Part shown: in pieces, positions 35,958-44,701 of the stretch
Layout of the letters: each line of letters starts with the position of its first letter
How positions within the stretch are numbered: the stretch's first letter is position 1
Source: Microbacterium sp. BLY
GTDB lineage: Bacteria; Actinomycetota; Actinomycetes; Actinomycetales; Microbacteriaceae
DNA length: 64,000 bases
Assembly: GCF_017939615.1 (NCBI RefSeq)
Contig: NZ_JAGKSR010000001.1
Span: 1,054,001 to 1,118,000, forward strand
Direction: 5' to 3'
Notes under the pieces: model-generated
Databases searched by the model: none
What the model saw: only the letters and a program-made list of their open reading frames with translations
Told to the model about the DNA's origin: nothing
Position numbers and translations under genes: made by a program

Positions 35958-36821
35958 ATGAGAACGAGAGACGTCGCCATCGTCGGCATCGAGAACAGCC
36001 ACGCCGAGGAGATCATCCGCTACCTCAACGTCGAGCAGCCGGCCGCCGTGCCGGTGCGGGTGGTCGCGCTCGTCGCCGGTGAGGAGGAGCGCACCAGGGA
36101 GCTCGCGGCGCTCGGCGGGATCACCCGCATCGTCGCGGACCCGGCAGAACTGCACGGCGCGATCGACGCCCTCATCGTCACCTCCCGCGACGGCGCGCAG
36201 CATCGTGCGCTCGCCGTGCCGTTCCTGGAGGCGGGCACCCCGGTGTGGGTCGACAAGCCGCTCGCGGCGAGCGTCGCGGACGCGGAGGAGATCATCGCCG
36301 CGGCCGCCCGCGGGCGCACGCAGCTCACGTCGTCCTCGGCGCTGCGCTGGGTGGCGGACACGGACGCGCTCGCCGGCGGCCTCGACGGGATTGGCGAGCT
36401 CCAGACGCTCACCGTGACGGGGCCGGCGGATGCCGCGAGCCCGTACAGCGGCATCTTCTTCTACGGCATCCACATCGCCGACGTCGCACAGCGACTGGTG
36501 CCCGGTGAGCCGGAGGACGTGGACGTCCGGCTGCTCCCCGGGGGAGTGGTCGCCCGGTACCGCGTGGACGGGGTGCTGGTGACGCTGGAGTTCATCCGGC
36601 CCGACGGGGACGGTCAGGTGCCGTTCCGGGCGACCGCGGTCGGGGGACACGGGGTCCTCAGCCGCGACATCGTGCTGGGCGCGGACTACGTGCAGCCGGG
36701 GGTCGATGCGTTCGCCCGGATGCTCGAGACCGGGGAGCGGCCGATCCCGGATGCGCAGCTGCTGGCACCCATCCGAGTGCTCGCGCAGGTCGCGACGGCG
36801 GCGACGGCCCCGGTCGCCTGA
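35958..36821 (+). CDS. Gfo/Idh/MocA-family oxidoreductase 3 (short)
   Basis: 287 residues. I prefer ATG 35958, which lies 9 nt after AAAGAGG; the ATG at 35949 directly abuts that site. The N-terminus VAIVGIENSHAEEIIRYL again replaces the Gly-rich loop with a His-containing one, like gene 1, and VDKPLAASVAD gives the Lys-Pro. It is about 50 residues shorter than its neighbours in the second domain. Function unknown; perhaps it forms a heteromer with gene 1. Confidence 0.75.
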   Translation: MRTRDVAIVGIENSHAEEIIRYLNVEQPAAVPVRVVALVAGEEERTRELAALGGITRIVADPAELHGAIDALIVTSRDGAQHRALAVPFLEAGTPVWVDKPLAASVADAEEIIAAAARGRTQLTSSSALRWVADTDALAGGLDGIGELQTLTVTGPADAASPYSGIFFYGIHIADVAQRLVPGEPEDVDVRLLPGGVVARYRVDGVLVTLEFIRPDGDGQVPFRATAVGGHGVLSRDIVLGADYVQPGVDAFARMLETGERPIPDAQLLAPIRVLAQVATAATAPVA

Positions 36822-36829
36822 CCCTGCAA

Positions 36830-36848
36830 CGCGGTGCAGTGCACCGCG
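36830..36848. terminator. Perfect 9-1-9 inverted repeat after the Gfo/Idh operon
   Basis: CGCGGTGCA, one G, then TGCACCGCG, beginning 9 nt after the stop. It may be a terminator; it also contains a TGCAACGCGGTGCA sequence that faintly resembles the LacI box. Confidence 0.4.
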
Positions 36849-36958
36849 CTGTCGGGCGCTGTTCGGCGGGCGGGATGCGCGTCATCCGCCCGCCGAACGC
36901 CCGGAAACACAAGAGAAACACAACCGTTACACCCTCTTCCCCGAAGAAGCCCTTGTAA

Positions 36959-36972
36959 TGCAACCGATTGCA
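36959..36972. promoter_or_regulatory. LacI-type operator TGCAACCGATTGCA
   Basis: Perfect half-sites TGCAA/TTGCA with central CG, 81 bp before the solute-binding protein gene in a 232-bp gap. Confidence 0.7.
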
Positions 36973-37053
36973 CGTTAGCGTGAGATCCGGTTGATCCACC
37001 CGTTCATCGGACACCTGTCGGTGACCGTCGAAGAAGACCATGGAGGAACGAGA

Positions 37054-38334
37054 ATGGCACGACGCACCCTGATCGCGGCAACCGCTTCACTGGCCGCGGT
37101 GCTGGCCGTCACCGGCTGCAGCTCCGGCAGCGGCACCGCCGGAGACGGTGACGCCGAGAGCGGAGACCTCCGCGTCTGGCTCATGCAGGACTCGGTGTCC
37201 GACGACGCCGTCGCGTGGCTCGAAGAGGAGTTCGCGGCGCAGAACCCCGGGTCCACGCTCACCGTCGAGATGCAGCCCTGGGACGACATCGTCTCGCGGC
37301 TGCAGACCTCGCTGGCCAGCGCCTCCGAGACCCCGGACATCGTCGAGATCGGCAACACCAAGACCGCGACGTTCGCCAATGTGGGCGCGCTCGCCGACAT
37401 CTCCGACCTGTACGACGAGGTCGGCGGCGACGACCTCATCCCGAGCTTCGTCGACCAGGCGACCCTCGACGGCAAGACCTACGCCTACCCCCTCTACGCC
37501 GGAACGAGCGTGGTGTTCTACCGCACGGACCTGCTGGAGAAGGCGGGTGTCGAGGCGCCGGAGACGCTCGACGACCTCGTGGCGGCCGCCGCGGCCGTGC
37601 AGAAGGCCAACCCCGACGGCGTCGACGACTTCAAGGGCATGTACTTCCCCGTCGTCGACGTGCACGGCCTCGAAGGCTGGCTGTTCTCGCACGACGCGAA
37701 CTACGCCGAGGAGAAGGACGGCGCGTGGGTGAGCGGACTCGACACCCCGGAGGCCAAGGCCGCGCTCACGCAGATGCAGGCCCTCTGGCAGGACTCGTCC
37801 CTCGGCGCGCTCGACGCCAAGGAGACCGCCGGCAACCCCTGGGTGCCGTACAACAACGGCGAGGTCGCCATGTTCTCCTACCGGGTCTTCGCGCAGGACA
37901 GCATCGCTCCCGAGCTCGCCGACGTCACGGGCGTCATGGCCCTGCCGCCGGCGGAGGCCGGAGGGGAGAGCCACCAGTTCCTCGGCGGCTCGAACGTCGG
38001 CATCGCCGCGAAGTCGTCGCAGCAGGAGCTCGCGAAGAAGGCCATGAAGCTCATCCTCAGCGAGGACTTCATGACCCAGCTCGCCGAGGACTCCGGCTGG
38101 GTGCCGGGGAACACGACGTTCGCGTCGGCCATCCCCGACGGGATCGTTCCCGCTGAGCTGCAGCAGCAGATCGCCGACACCAGCCGCCTCACCCCCGCCG
38201 CGCCGAACTGGGCGATCGTCGAGGGCAACAACATCCCGGTCGACCTCTACTCCGCGATCGCCAAGGGCGAGGACATCGACGAGGTGGTCGCGCGCATCGG
38301 CGCGAAGATCGAAGACACCCTCAACGCCGACTGA
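37054..38334 (+). CDS. ABC importer solute-binding lipoprotein, CUT1 sugar type
   Basis: 426 residues from the ATG with GGAGG 7 nt upstream. The signal peptide ends in the lipobox AVTGC. The mature chain shows the cluster-D sugar-binding pattern: LRVWLMQDSVSDDAVAWLEEEF early on, PDIVEIGNTKTATF, YPLYAGTSVVFYRTDLLEKAG, and NNGEVAMFSY. It captures sugars or oligosaccharides outside the cell. Two CUT1 permeases follow; no ATPase is encoded here, so a shared MsiK-like ATPase elsewhere is expected. Confidence 0.92.
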   Translation: MARRTLIAATASLAAVLAVTGCSSGSGTAGDGDAESGDLRVWLMQDSVSDDAVAWLEEEFAAQNPGSTLTVEMQPWDDIVSRLQTSLASASETPDIVEIGNTKTATFANVGALADISDLYDEVGGDDLIPSFVDQATLDGKTYAYPLYAGTSVVFYRTDLLEKAGVEAPETLDDLVAAAAAVQKANPDGVDDFKGMYFPVVDVHGLEGWLFSHDANYAEEKDGAWVSGLDTPEAKAALTQMQALWQDSSLGALDAKETAGNPWVPYNNGEVAMFSYRVFAQDSIAPELADVTGVMALPPAEAGGESHQFLGGSNVGIAAKSSQQELAKKAMKLILSEDFMTQLAEDSGWVPGNTTFASAIPDGIVPAELQQQIADTSRLTPAAPNWAIVEGNNIPVDLYSAIAKGEDIDEVVARIGAKIEDTLNAD

Positions 38335-39314
38335 TGATGGCCACTCCCGTGATCGACGTCGAGGCCGCCCCCGCGGCGCCTCCGTCGGCGGCCGCTCCCC
38401 GCACGCGCTCGCGTCGCGGGCGGGGAGCGCTGCTGCCGTACCTCCTGATCGCTCCGCTGCTGACCGCGGTGGTGATCGCCCTCGGCTGGCCGCTGCTGCA
38501 GCAGTTCCTCATGTCGCTGCAGAAGTTCGGTCTCGCCCAGCAGTTCGGCGCGGAGCCGGAGTGGGTCGGGCTGGCCAACTACGGCAGGATCCTCACCGAT
38601 CCCGCCATGTGGGTCGTGTTCTTCCGCTCGGTGCTGTTCTGCGCGGTGTGCGCGTCCCTGTCGATGGTCGTCGGCATGCTGCTCGCGCTGCTGCTGACGA
38701 AGGTGAGCAGCTGGGCCCGCATCGCACTCCAGGTCACCCTGCTGCTCGTGTGGGCCACCCCGGCGCTCGTGACGATGGTGATCTGGCAGTGGCTGTTCGA
38801 CGCCCGCTACGGTCTCGTGAACTGGATCCTCGCCCGCATCGGCTTCCCCGACATGGCCGGCTTCCCGTGGACGTCCACGCCGATGGGCGTGTTCACGATC
38901 GCCGCGATCACCGTCATCTGGGGCAGCCTGCCGCTGATCGTGTTCATGATCCACTCGGCGCTCACGCAGGTGCCGAACGAGGTGCTCGAGGCGGCTCAGC
39001 TCGACGGTGCCGGTCCGTGGACGCGGTTCCGTCATGTGACCCTGCCGCTCATCACCCCCGCGGTCATGATCGTCGGCCTCCTCCAGATCGTGTGGGACCT
39101 GCGCGTGTTCACGCAGATCTACGTGCTGCAGCAGGCCGGCGTCTCGATCGAGGAGACCAACCTCCTCGGCACCTACATCTACCGGATCGGCATCGGGCAG
39201 GGCGAGTACGGCGACGCGTCCGCGCTCGCCACCATCGTGCTGATCCTCACCCTGCTGCTCACCTGGAAGTACATCGCCAAGATGTTCGCCCAGCAGAAGG
39301 AGGCCGCGGAATGA
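38334..39314 (+). CDS. CUT1 ABC importer permease (MalF-like)
   Basis: 326 residues; TGATG junction with the binding-protein gene. Six hydrophobic helices after a basic N-terminus, and the EAA coupling loop EVLEAAQLDGAGPWTRFRHVTLPLI (quoted in part). It forms half of the channel for the substrate brought by the lipoprotein. Its end overlaps the next permease start by 4 nt. Confidence 0.92.
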   Translation: MMATPVIDVEAAPAAPPSAAAPRTRSRRGRGALLPYLLIAPLLTAVVIALGWPLLQQFLMSLQKFGLAQQFGAEPEWVGLANYGRILTDPAMWVVFFRSVLFCAVCASLSMVVGMLLALLLTKVSSWARIALQVTLLLVWATPALVTMVIWQWLFDARYGLVNWILARIGFPDMAGFPWTSTPMGVFTIAAITVIWGSLPLIVFMIHSALTQVPNEVLEAAQLDGAGPWTRFRHVTLPLITPAVMIVGLLQIVWDLRVFTQIYVLQQAGVSIEETNLLGTYIYRIGIGQGEYGDASALATIVLILTLLLTWKYIAKMFAQQKEAAE

Positions 39315-40216
39315 GCGCCGACACCATGCCCCGCACGACCGACCTCCCGGCCGTCGTGCCCCCGCGCTCCCGGCGCAGCCTCGGCACCCGCAACGACGCC
39401 CGGCGTCGCGGCTGGAACGGGGTGGCCGTCGCGGCCGCGTTCCTCCTCGTGTTCCCGATCTACTGGATGGTGAACACGGCGCTCTCCGACAACGACGATC
39501 TCTTCTCGCGCACGCCGCGGTTCTTCCCGTTCCCGCTCACCTTCGACAGCTTCGCCGGCATCCTCGCCGACAGCGGCTTCTGGTCGGCGCTCGGCATGAG
39601 CGCGGGCGTGACCGTGGTCGTCGTGGTCGTCGCGGTGCTCTTCGGGTTCTTCGCGGCCGTCGCCGTCAGCCGGTTCCGCTTCAAGGGCGGCGGCCTCATC
39701 ATCCTCCTGGTCCTCATCGTGCAGATGATCCCGACCGAGGCCCTGTTCATCTCCCAGTTCCGCATGCTGGACGGCTGGAACCTGCTGAACACCGTCGGCG
39801 GACTCTCGCTGCTCTACATCGGCACGGTCGTGCCGTTCACGGTGTGGCTGCTGCGCGGCTTCATCCACGGCATCCCCGCGGAGCTCGAGGAGGCCGCGAT
39901 GGTCGACGGCTGCAGTCGGTTCGGGGCATTCGTGCGCGTCACGCTTCCTCTGCTCGGCCCGGGCATCGTGACGGCCTCGGTGTTCTCGTTCCTGCAGGCG
40001 TGGAACGAGTACACGCTCGCCCTCGTGGTCATGACCAAGCCCGGCAACGCCACGCTGCCCCTCTGGCTGCAGACGTTCAGCAGCGAATTGTCGGCCACCG
40101 ACTGGGCGGGGATCATGGCGGGCGCCACGCTCATCTCGATCCCCGTCGTGATCCTGTTCCTCTTCGTCCAGGGCCGGCTCGGCGCCGGCATGATGGCGGG
40201 AGCGGTGAAGGGCTGA
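39311..40216 (+). CDS. CUT1 ABC importer permease (MalG-like)
   Basis: 301 residues. Six helices, with the EAA loop ELEEAAMVDGCSRFGAFVRVTLPLL (quoted in part) and SFLQAWNEYTLALV, both typical of MalG-type subunits. Completes the transporter apart from the ATPase. A strong hairpin follows at 40226-40255. Confidence 0.92.
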   Translation: MSADTMPRTTDLPAVVPPRSRRSLGTRNDARRRGWNGVAVAAAFLLVFPIYWMVNTALSDNDDLFSRTPRFFPFPLTFDSFAGILADSGFWSALGMSAGVTVVVVVVAVLFGFFAAVAVSRFRFKGGGLIILLVLIVQMIPTEALFISQFRMLDGWNLLNTVGGLSLLYIGTVVPFTVWLLRGFIHGIPAELEEAAMVDGCSRFGAFVRVTLPLLGPGIVTASVFSFLQAWNEYTLALVVMTKPGNATLPLWLQTFSSELSATDWAGIMAGATLISIPVVILFLFVQGRLGAGMMAGAVKG

Positions 40217-40225
40217 TCGGCGGGA

Positions 40226-40255
40226 GAGCCGCCGGCCCCGCGGGGTCGGCGGCTC
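40226..40255. terminator. GC-rich hairpin between convergent genes
   Basis: GAGCCGCCG pairs with CGGCGGCTC, and inside it CCCC-GC-GGGG pairs again. It sits 10 nt after the permease stop and 20 nt from the end of the convergent reductase gene. Confidence 0.6.
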
Positions 40256-40274
40256 CGGCGTGTCCGGGCGGGCG

Positions 40275-41642
40275 CTACGGGCGGACGGGCGGGAGCCGGA
40301 CGCCCGCGTCGGCGAGGTCCGGCGCGAGCAGCTCGAGGAGGGCGTGCGCCGGGTCGGCGGCCGCGGCCCGGCGGGCCAGCTCGTCCGCGGCGACGTCGTC
40401 GAGCGGACGGCCCGCGCGCACCTCCGCGACGACGAAGCGGATCCATGCATCGATGAGCCGGATGGCGGCTGCGCCGGAGACACCCCGCGCCCGGGCCAGC
40501 CGGAGGGGGTCCACCGCGCGGGCGCGCAGCTTGACGCTGCCGTCGGCGGCGATCTGGCGGAGCCGGTGCACGATGGCCGGGTTGGTGAAGCGGGCGGTCA
40601 GCGCGGCACGGTAGCCGGGAAGGTCGAGATCGGCGTCGGGGAGCAGGGTCTCGGCGAGGTCCCACAGCGCCTGCACCCCGGCCGCGCCGGAGGGATCGGC
40701 GATCGCCTCCGCCACCGTCTCCCGGCCGCGGAGCAGCCCGTCGTACGCGAGCAGGGAGTGGGCGCCGTTCAGCATCCACAGCTTGCGTCTCTCGAATGGC
40801 GCGATGTCCGCCACGAACAGGGCTCCCGCGTCCTCCCAGCGCGGACGCGGGCCGCGGAAGGTGTCGGTGAGGATCCAGCTGTGGAACGGCTCGGTGATCA
40901 CCAGGGCCTCGTCGTCGACCCCGGTCCGCGCCTGGAACGCTGCGACGTCGTCGGGGGTCACGCGGGGGGTGATGCGGTCCACCGCGGTGCTCACGATGTC
41001 GATCCGCTGCCGGATCCACGCGGCGAGCTCCGGGGAGACGGCGGTCGCGGCGTCGATGAGCGCCCGCTCCAGCGCCGCGCCGTTCGCGTCGAGGTTGTCG
41101 CAGGGGATGAGGGCGAGCGGCGCGTCGGGCGCCGCGCGGCGGCGGGCGTCCAGTCCCCAGAGCAGCCGTCCGGGCATCGTCCTCAGCGCACCGGGGGTCA
41201 CGGGGGCGGCGTCCGGTCCGAGCGCCGCCGTCAGCAAGGCGAGGTCGGCCCGGACATCGGGGTCGTCGCGGTCGAGGCGGCCGTCCGCGGCGAGCCGATA
41301 GCCCTTCTCCGTCACCGTGAGCGTGACGACCGATACGTCGGGGCGACGCAGGAGGTCGCGCAGCGCGTCGGTGTCGGCGCCGTCGTACGCCGCGACGATG
41401 CTCTCGACGGTCTCGATCCCGTCGCCGTCGGCCCCGCGGGTGAGGAGCGTGTAGACGTCGTCCTGCCGGTCGAGCACGGCCGCCTGGTCGGGGGAGCGGC
41501 CGGTGAAGGCGGCGATGCCCCACCCCCTCCCGGGGTCGGCGTGCGCGGTGAACCAGGCCTGGTGCGCCCGATGGAAGGCCCCGAGGCCGAGGTGGACGAT
41601 GCGGACGGGGGCGCGGGGCGCACGACGGGTCGGGCGGGGCAC
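40275..41642 (-). CDS. Mannitol dehydrogenase family reductase (fructuronate reductase/mannitol 2-dehydrogenase type)
   Basis: 455 residues from GTG with AGAGGTG upstream. The N-terminal nucleotide site is IVHLGLGAFHRAHQA, and the active-site Lys287-Asn292-His295 lies in RRKLWMLNGAHSLLAY, the polyol-specific long-chain dehydrogenase signature. It reduces fructuronate to mannonate or fructose to mannitol; the manD gene in the same regulon favours mannonate. A LacI-type box 64 bp upstream lies inside the 3' end of the neighbouring regulator gene. Confidence 0.85.
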   Translation of the reverse strand: MPRPTRRAPRAPVRIVHLGLGAFHRAHQAWFTAHADPGRGWGIAAFTGRSPDQAAVLDRQDDVYTLLTRGADGDGIETVESIVAAYDGADTDALRDLLRRPDVSVVTLTVTEKGYRLAADGRLDRDDPDVRADLALLTAALGPDAAPVTPGALRTMPGRLLWGLDARRRAAPDAPLALIPCDNLDANGAALERALIDAATAVSPELAAWIRQRIDIVSTAVDRITPRVTPDDVAAFQARTGVDDEALVITEPFHSWILTDTFRGPRPRWEDAGALFVADIAPFERRKLWMLNGAHSLLAYDGLLRGRETVAEAIADPSGAAGVQALWDLAETLLPDADLDLPGYRAALTARFTNPAIVHRLRQIAADGSVKLRARAVDPLRLARARGVSGAAAIRLIDAWIRFVVAEVRAGRPLDDVAADELARRAAAADPAHALLELLAPDLADAGVRLPPVRP

Positions 41643-41684
41643 GGCTCACCTCTTCTCGAGGGGGCGGCCCTCGTCGACTCCACC

Positions 41685-42806
41685 CTAAGATGGGGTCGGC
41701 AGATGTGCAAGCGGTTGCACGGAAGGGGTGCCGAGGGCGGATCGGGCTCGGCTCGACGAACGCCGGCGCACCTCCGGTTGCAGCAGCATCCGCACCGGTG
41801 CCGGGCGCCCGGCGCCGTCCAGCCGCGCCAGCAGGGTCGAGGCGGCGAGGCGACCGATCTCGCGCTTCGGCGGGGAGACGGCGGTCAGGGGCACCGGGGC
41901 GTGCGCGGCCTCTTCGTCGTCGTGGGAGACGAGCGCGACGTCCTCGGGCACCGACAGCCCGACGCCGTGGAGATGCGGGAGCAGCGCGATCGCCTCCCGG
42001 TCGCCCAGGCACACCACCGCGTCCAGGGCGAGCTCGCGAACGCGCCGCGCGTAGGCCGCCAGGGCCGGGGCGTCCCACGACGAGCGCCGCTCCGTCCCGT
42101 CGGCGACGTCGGTGAGGCCGAGGTCGTCGATCCCGCGTTGGAAGCCGCGCCAGGCGGCCGCCGACGTGGCGGTGTCGCGTCGCCCGAGGAACCCGATCCG
42201 CCGCCGTCCCGCGGCCGCGAGATGCCGGACCGCCGCATAGCCGCCGGCCACGACGTCGGTGCAGACGGCCGAGAGGGTGTCGTCCGGCGGAGCGCCGGTC
42301 GGCAGCCGCTCCATCAGTACGACGGGCACGGGGAGCGCGCGCAGCAGGTCGAGGCGGGCGGACGGGTCGGCGCGATGCAGGGTGGGGGTGAGGAGGAGGC
42401 CGTCGCAGCCGTCGGCGATGGCCTCCCGGATGCGGCGGATCTCGATCGCGTCGTCGTACGCGCTGGAGGTGACGCGCAGGGTGGCTCCGGCGGCCGCGGC
42501 CACCTCGGCGACGCCCGCCACCACGGCGGGGAAGTAGTAATCGAGCGACGGCACGATCACCCCGATCCGCCGCCGCGCCCGCGCGGCCACGTAGGTGCCC
42601 GCGCCCTGGCGTCGCACGACCAGTCCCTCGGCGGCGAGCAGGGCCAGCGCGCGGCGCACGGTGTTGACGCCGACCGCGTGCGCGCCGGCCAGCGCGGTCT
42701 CCGGGGGCAGGCGGTCGCCGGGTGTCCACTCGCCCGCCGCGATGCGCCCGCGAAGCTGTGCGGCGAGGCTCCGGAACAGCGGCTGGGTGTTCGGAAAAGC
42801 GCTCAC
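41685..42806 (-). CDS. GntR-HTH/LacI-sensor hybrid transcriptional regulator
   Basis: 373 residues from GTG 42806, which has GGAGGG upstream. The N-terminal winged helix (PLFRSLAAQLRGRIAAGEW ... VGVNTVRRALALLAAEG, quoted in parts) is GntR type, but the sensor is a LacI/periplasmic-binding fold (RRIGVIVPSLDYYFPAVV, VALVSHDDEE). This AraR-like layout is usually a sugar-responsive repressor. It is transcribed towards the reductase gene and may control it or the secreted protein on its other side. Confidence 0.86.
   Translation of the reverse strand: MSAFPNTQPLFRSLAAQLRGRIAAGEWTPGDRLPPETALAGAHAVGVNTVRRALALLAAEGLVVRRQGAGTYVAARARRRIGVIVPSLDYYFPAVVAGVAEVAAAAGATLRVTSSAYDDAIEIRRIREAIADGCDGLLLTPTLHRADPSARLDLLRALPVPVVLMERLPTGAPPDDTLSAVCTDVVAGGYAAVRHLAAAGRRRIGFLGRRDTATSAAAWRGFQRGIDDLGLTDVADGTERRSSWDAPALAAYARRVRELALDAVVCLGDREAIALLPHLHGVGLSVPEDVALVSHDDEEAAHAPVPLTAVSPPKREIGRLAASTLLARLDGAGRPAPVRMLLQPEVRRRSSSRARSALGTPSVQPLAHLPTPS
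41706..41719. promoter_or_regulatory. LacI-type operator TGCAAGCGGTTGCA inside a coding end
   Basis: Perfect half-sites with central CG. It lies within the last codons of the hybrid regulator gene and 64 bp before the reductase start, so the reductase has its own promoter overlapping the upstream gene. Confidence 0.65.
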
Positions 42807-42837
42807 ACGACCCTCCCGTCCGTGGGTGTCCGCTCTG

Positions 42838-42851
42838 TGCAACCGTATTCA
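42838..42851. promoter_or_regulatory. Degenerate LacI-like box TGCAACCGTATTCA
   Basis: The left half matches the region-B box, the right half poorly. It lies 32 bp before the hybrid regulator start; weak evidence for control of that gene. Confidence 0.3.
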
Positions 42852-43029
42852 TTCCGGGGGTGCGGGACAAGGGTCCCCCGGCGGCGGCGGATCTCCGGTG
42901 GGCCGGCAGAGGAGCGCAGTCCTTCCCCGATTCCTTCCCTCCCGCGTCTCCCGCGTTGACCCGTCTCCCGCGCCGCGTCACGGTGGCAGTCACGACGACT
43001 CCGCGCCGCGCGGAGCGGAAGGAGACACG

Positions 43030-44688
43030 ATGAGACGCACACGCTGGCTGTCGGCGCTGGTCGCCGCCACCCTTCTCGCCGGCGGGGCGGTCGCCTCGAG
43101 CGGCGCCGCCTCCGCCCAGACGGTCACGACCGCCCTCGCCATCACCTCGCCGACCGACGGTGCTGTCGTCAGCGGCTCGACCCTCACCGTCGAGGGCAGC
43201 TTCGCCAACGCCGCCGAGCTCGTGCTCGTCGTCGGGGCGCAGGAACTGGTGCCCATCCCGACCACCGGCACCTCCGGCACCTGGAGCGTCGACCTCGACA
43301 TCGCGGACGTCGACGGACGGCTCGATCTCGCCGTCCGCGGCCGCGACCTCACGACGCTGTACACGACCTGGTCGGACTTCCTCGCCGTGGAGGTCGACAA
43401 CCCCGCCGCCTCGCGTCCTGTCGTCAGCATCGCGTCGCCCGCCGAAGGGGCGTATGCGGGCGCGAGCCTGGACGTCGAGGTCGCGGTGCAGTCGGATCGT
43501 GCGCTGACGGCGGTCGAGGTGCGGGTCGACGGCGGTGCCTGGCAGGCCGCCACCGCGCAGTCCGGTGGGCTGTACGCGACGTCGTTCCCCGTTGGGTCCG
43601 CGCGGTTCGCGAGCATCGAGGCGCGGGCCGTCGATGCGTCCGGGCACACGGGTGAGTCAACGACCACCTACGTGGCCCTCGGCGGGGCGACCCCGGAGGC
43701 CCCCGTCGTCTACGACCAGGACCGCGCGATGTGGATCTGGGAGCGCGCCTCGTACGAGGCCGTCTTCGACACCGACGCCCGTGACCGTCTCGGCGCCGTC
43801 ATGGACGACACGACGACCTTCGGCTCCGACCCCATCCGCACGATCTACCTCGGCGTCGACAAGTACGGCAGCACCGACATGCTGCGGGACTCGCGGTCCG
43901 AGGTGGCGGCGTTCGTCCAGTGGGCGCGCGGCCGCGGCTACCACGTGCAGGCCACCGTCGCCGGTGGCACGCGTCCGCCCTATCTCGGGGCGCTGGAGCA
44001 GTTCGAGCACTTCGCCGTCGACGAGTTCGAGAAGGTCCTCGACTACAACCTCGCCGTGCCGGAGTCGGCCCGCTTCGACGGCATCAACGTCGACATCGAG
44101 CCGTACATCCTGTCCGCGTGGAAGGAGCCGGGCAACGGCGGCCTGCCCGTCCGCTGGCTCGAGGTGCTCGACACGCTCATCGAACGTCGGGATGCCTCGG
44201 GGCTCCCGGTGCTCGTGGGTCCGGCCATTCCGCGCTGGCTCGACTCGTCGGCCTGCTGCACGTCCATCACCTGGAACGGGCAGACGAAGGCCCTCAGCGA
44301 TCACATCCAGGACATGACCGACTACATCGCGATCATGGACTATCGGGACACCGCGGACGGCAGCGCCGGGATCATCGCGCAGGCGCAACACGAGATCGAC
44401 TACGCGAACCAGATCGGCAAGCCGAACTCGGTCGTCGTCGGCATCGAGACGAAGGACCTCTCGGGCACCGGTGATCCGGAGACGGTGACGTTCTGGGAGG
44501 AGGGGCGCACCTACCTCGAGGGCGAGCTCGACAAGACCTACGCCGCGTTCCAGGACGACGCCTCGTTCGGAGGCATCGCCATGCACCACTACGACGATCT
44601 GCTGATGCTGCCGTCCGCCTGGGACGACACCCCGCCGGTCTACTACCCGGTGCCCGGCGCCGGCCCGGGAGGCCCCGCCCTCCCCTGA
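43030..44688 (+). CDS. Secreted GH18-like protein with N-terminal Ig-like domains
   Basis: 552 residues; GAAGGAG lies upstream of the ATG. A Sec signal peptide (MRRTRWLSALVAATLLAGG ... SAQT) is followed by two beta-sandwich segments (ITSPTDGAVVSGSTLTVEG and IASPAEGAYAGASLDVEV), then a TIM-barrel-like domain from about residue 230. FDGINVDIEPY resembles the chitinase-18 active-site pattern DGxDxDxE, with Asn in place of the first inner Asp. YIAIMDYRD matches a later GH18 strand. Probably a secreted glycosidase acting on an amino-sugar glycan, which would suit the nag genes nearby. Activity is unproven. Confidence 0.65.
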   Translation: MRRTRWLSALVAATLLAGGAVASSGAASAQTVTTALAITSPTDGAVVSGSTLTVEGSFANAAELVLVVGAQELVPIPTTGTSGTWSVDLDIADVDGRLDLAVRGRDLTTLYTTWSDFLAVEVDNPAASRPVVSIASPAEGAYAGASLDVEVAVQSDRALTAVEVRVDGGAWQAATAQSGGLYATSFPVGSARFASIEARAVDASGHTGESTTTYVALGGATPEAPVVYDQDRAMWIWERASYEAVFDTDARDRLGAVMDDTTTFGSDPIRTIYLGVDKYGSTDMLRDSRSEVAAFVQWARGRGYHVQATVAGGTRPPYLGALEQFEHFAVDEFEKVLDYNLAVPESARFDGINVDIEPYILSAWKEPGNGGLPVRWLEVLDTLIERRDASGLPVLVGPAIPRWLDSSACCTSITWNGQTKALSDHIQDMTDYIAIMDYRDTADGSAGIIAQAQHEIDYANQIGKPNSVVVGIETKDLSGTGDPETVTFWEEGRTYLEGELDKTYAAFQDDASFGGIAMHHYDDLLMLPSAWDDTPPVYYPVPGAGPGGPALP

Positions 44689-44701
44689 CCCGTGGTCACA
44701 T

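Noticed and set aside
36825..36838. TGCAACGCGGTGCA as another LacI box
   Set aside because: The central CG is shifted by one base and the right half is GTGCA; it is better explained as part of the 9-1-9 hairpin after the operon.
42595..43029. Upstream extension of the GH18-like gene into the hybrid regulator
   Set aside because: A Sec signal peptide with a ribosome site starts at 43030; the upstream frame is a shadow.
39814..43647. A very long open frame on the minus strand across three genes
   Set aside because: It is a shadow of high G+C coding DNA: the composition is Arg/Pro/Gly-rich with no domain, and recognised genes in other frames cover it on both strands.
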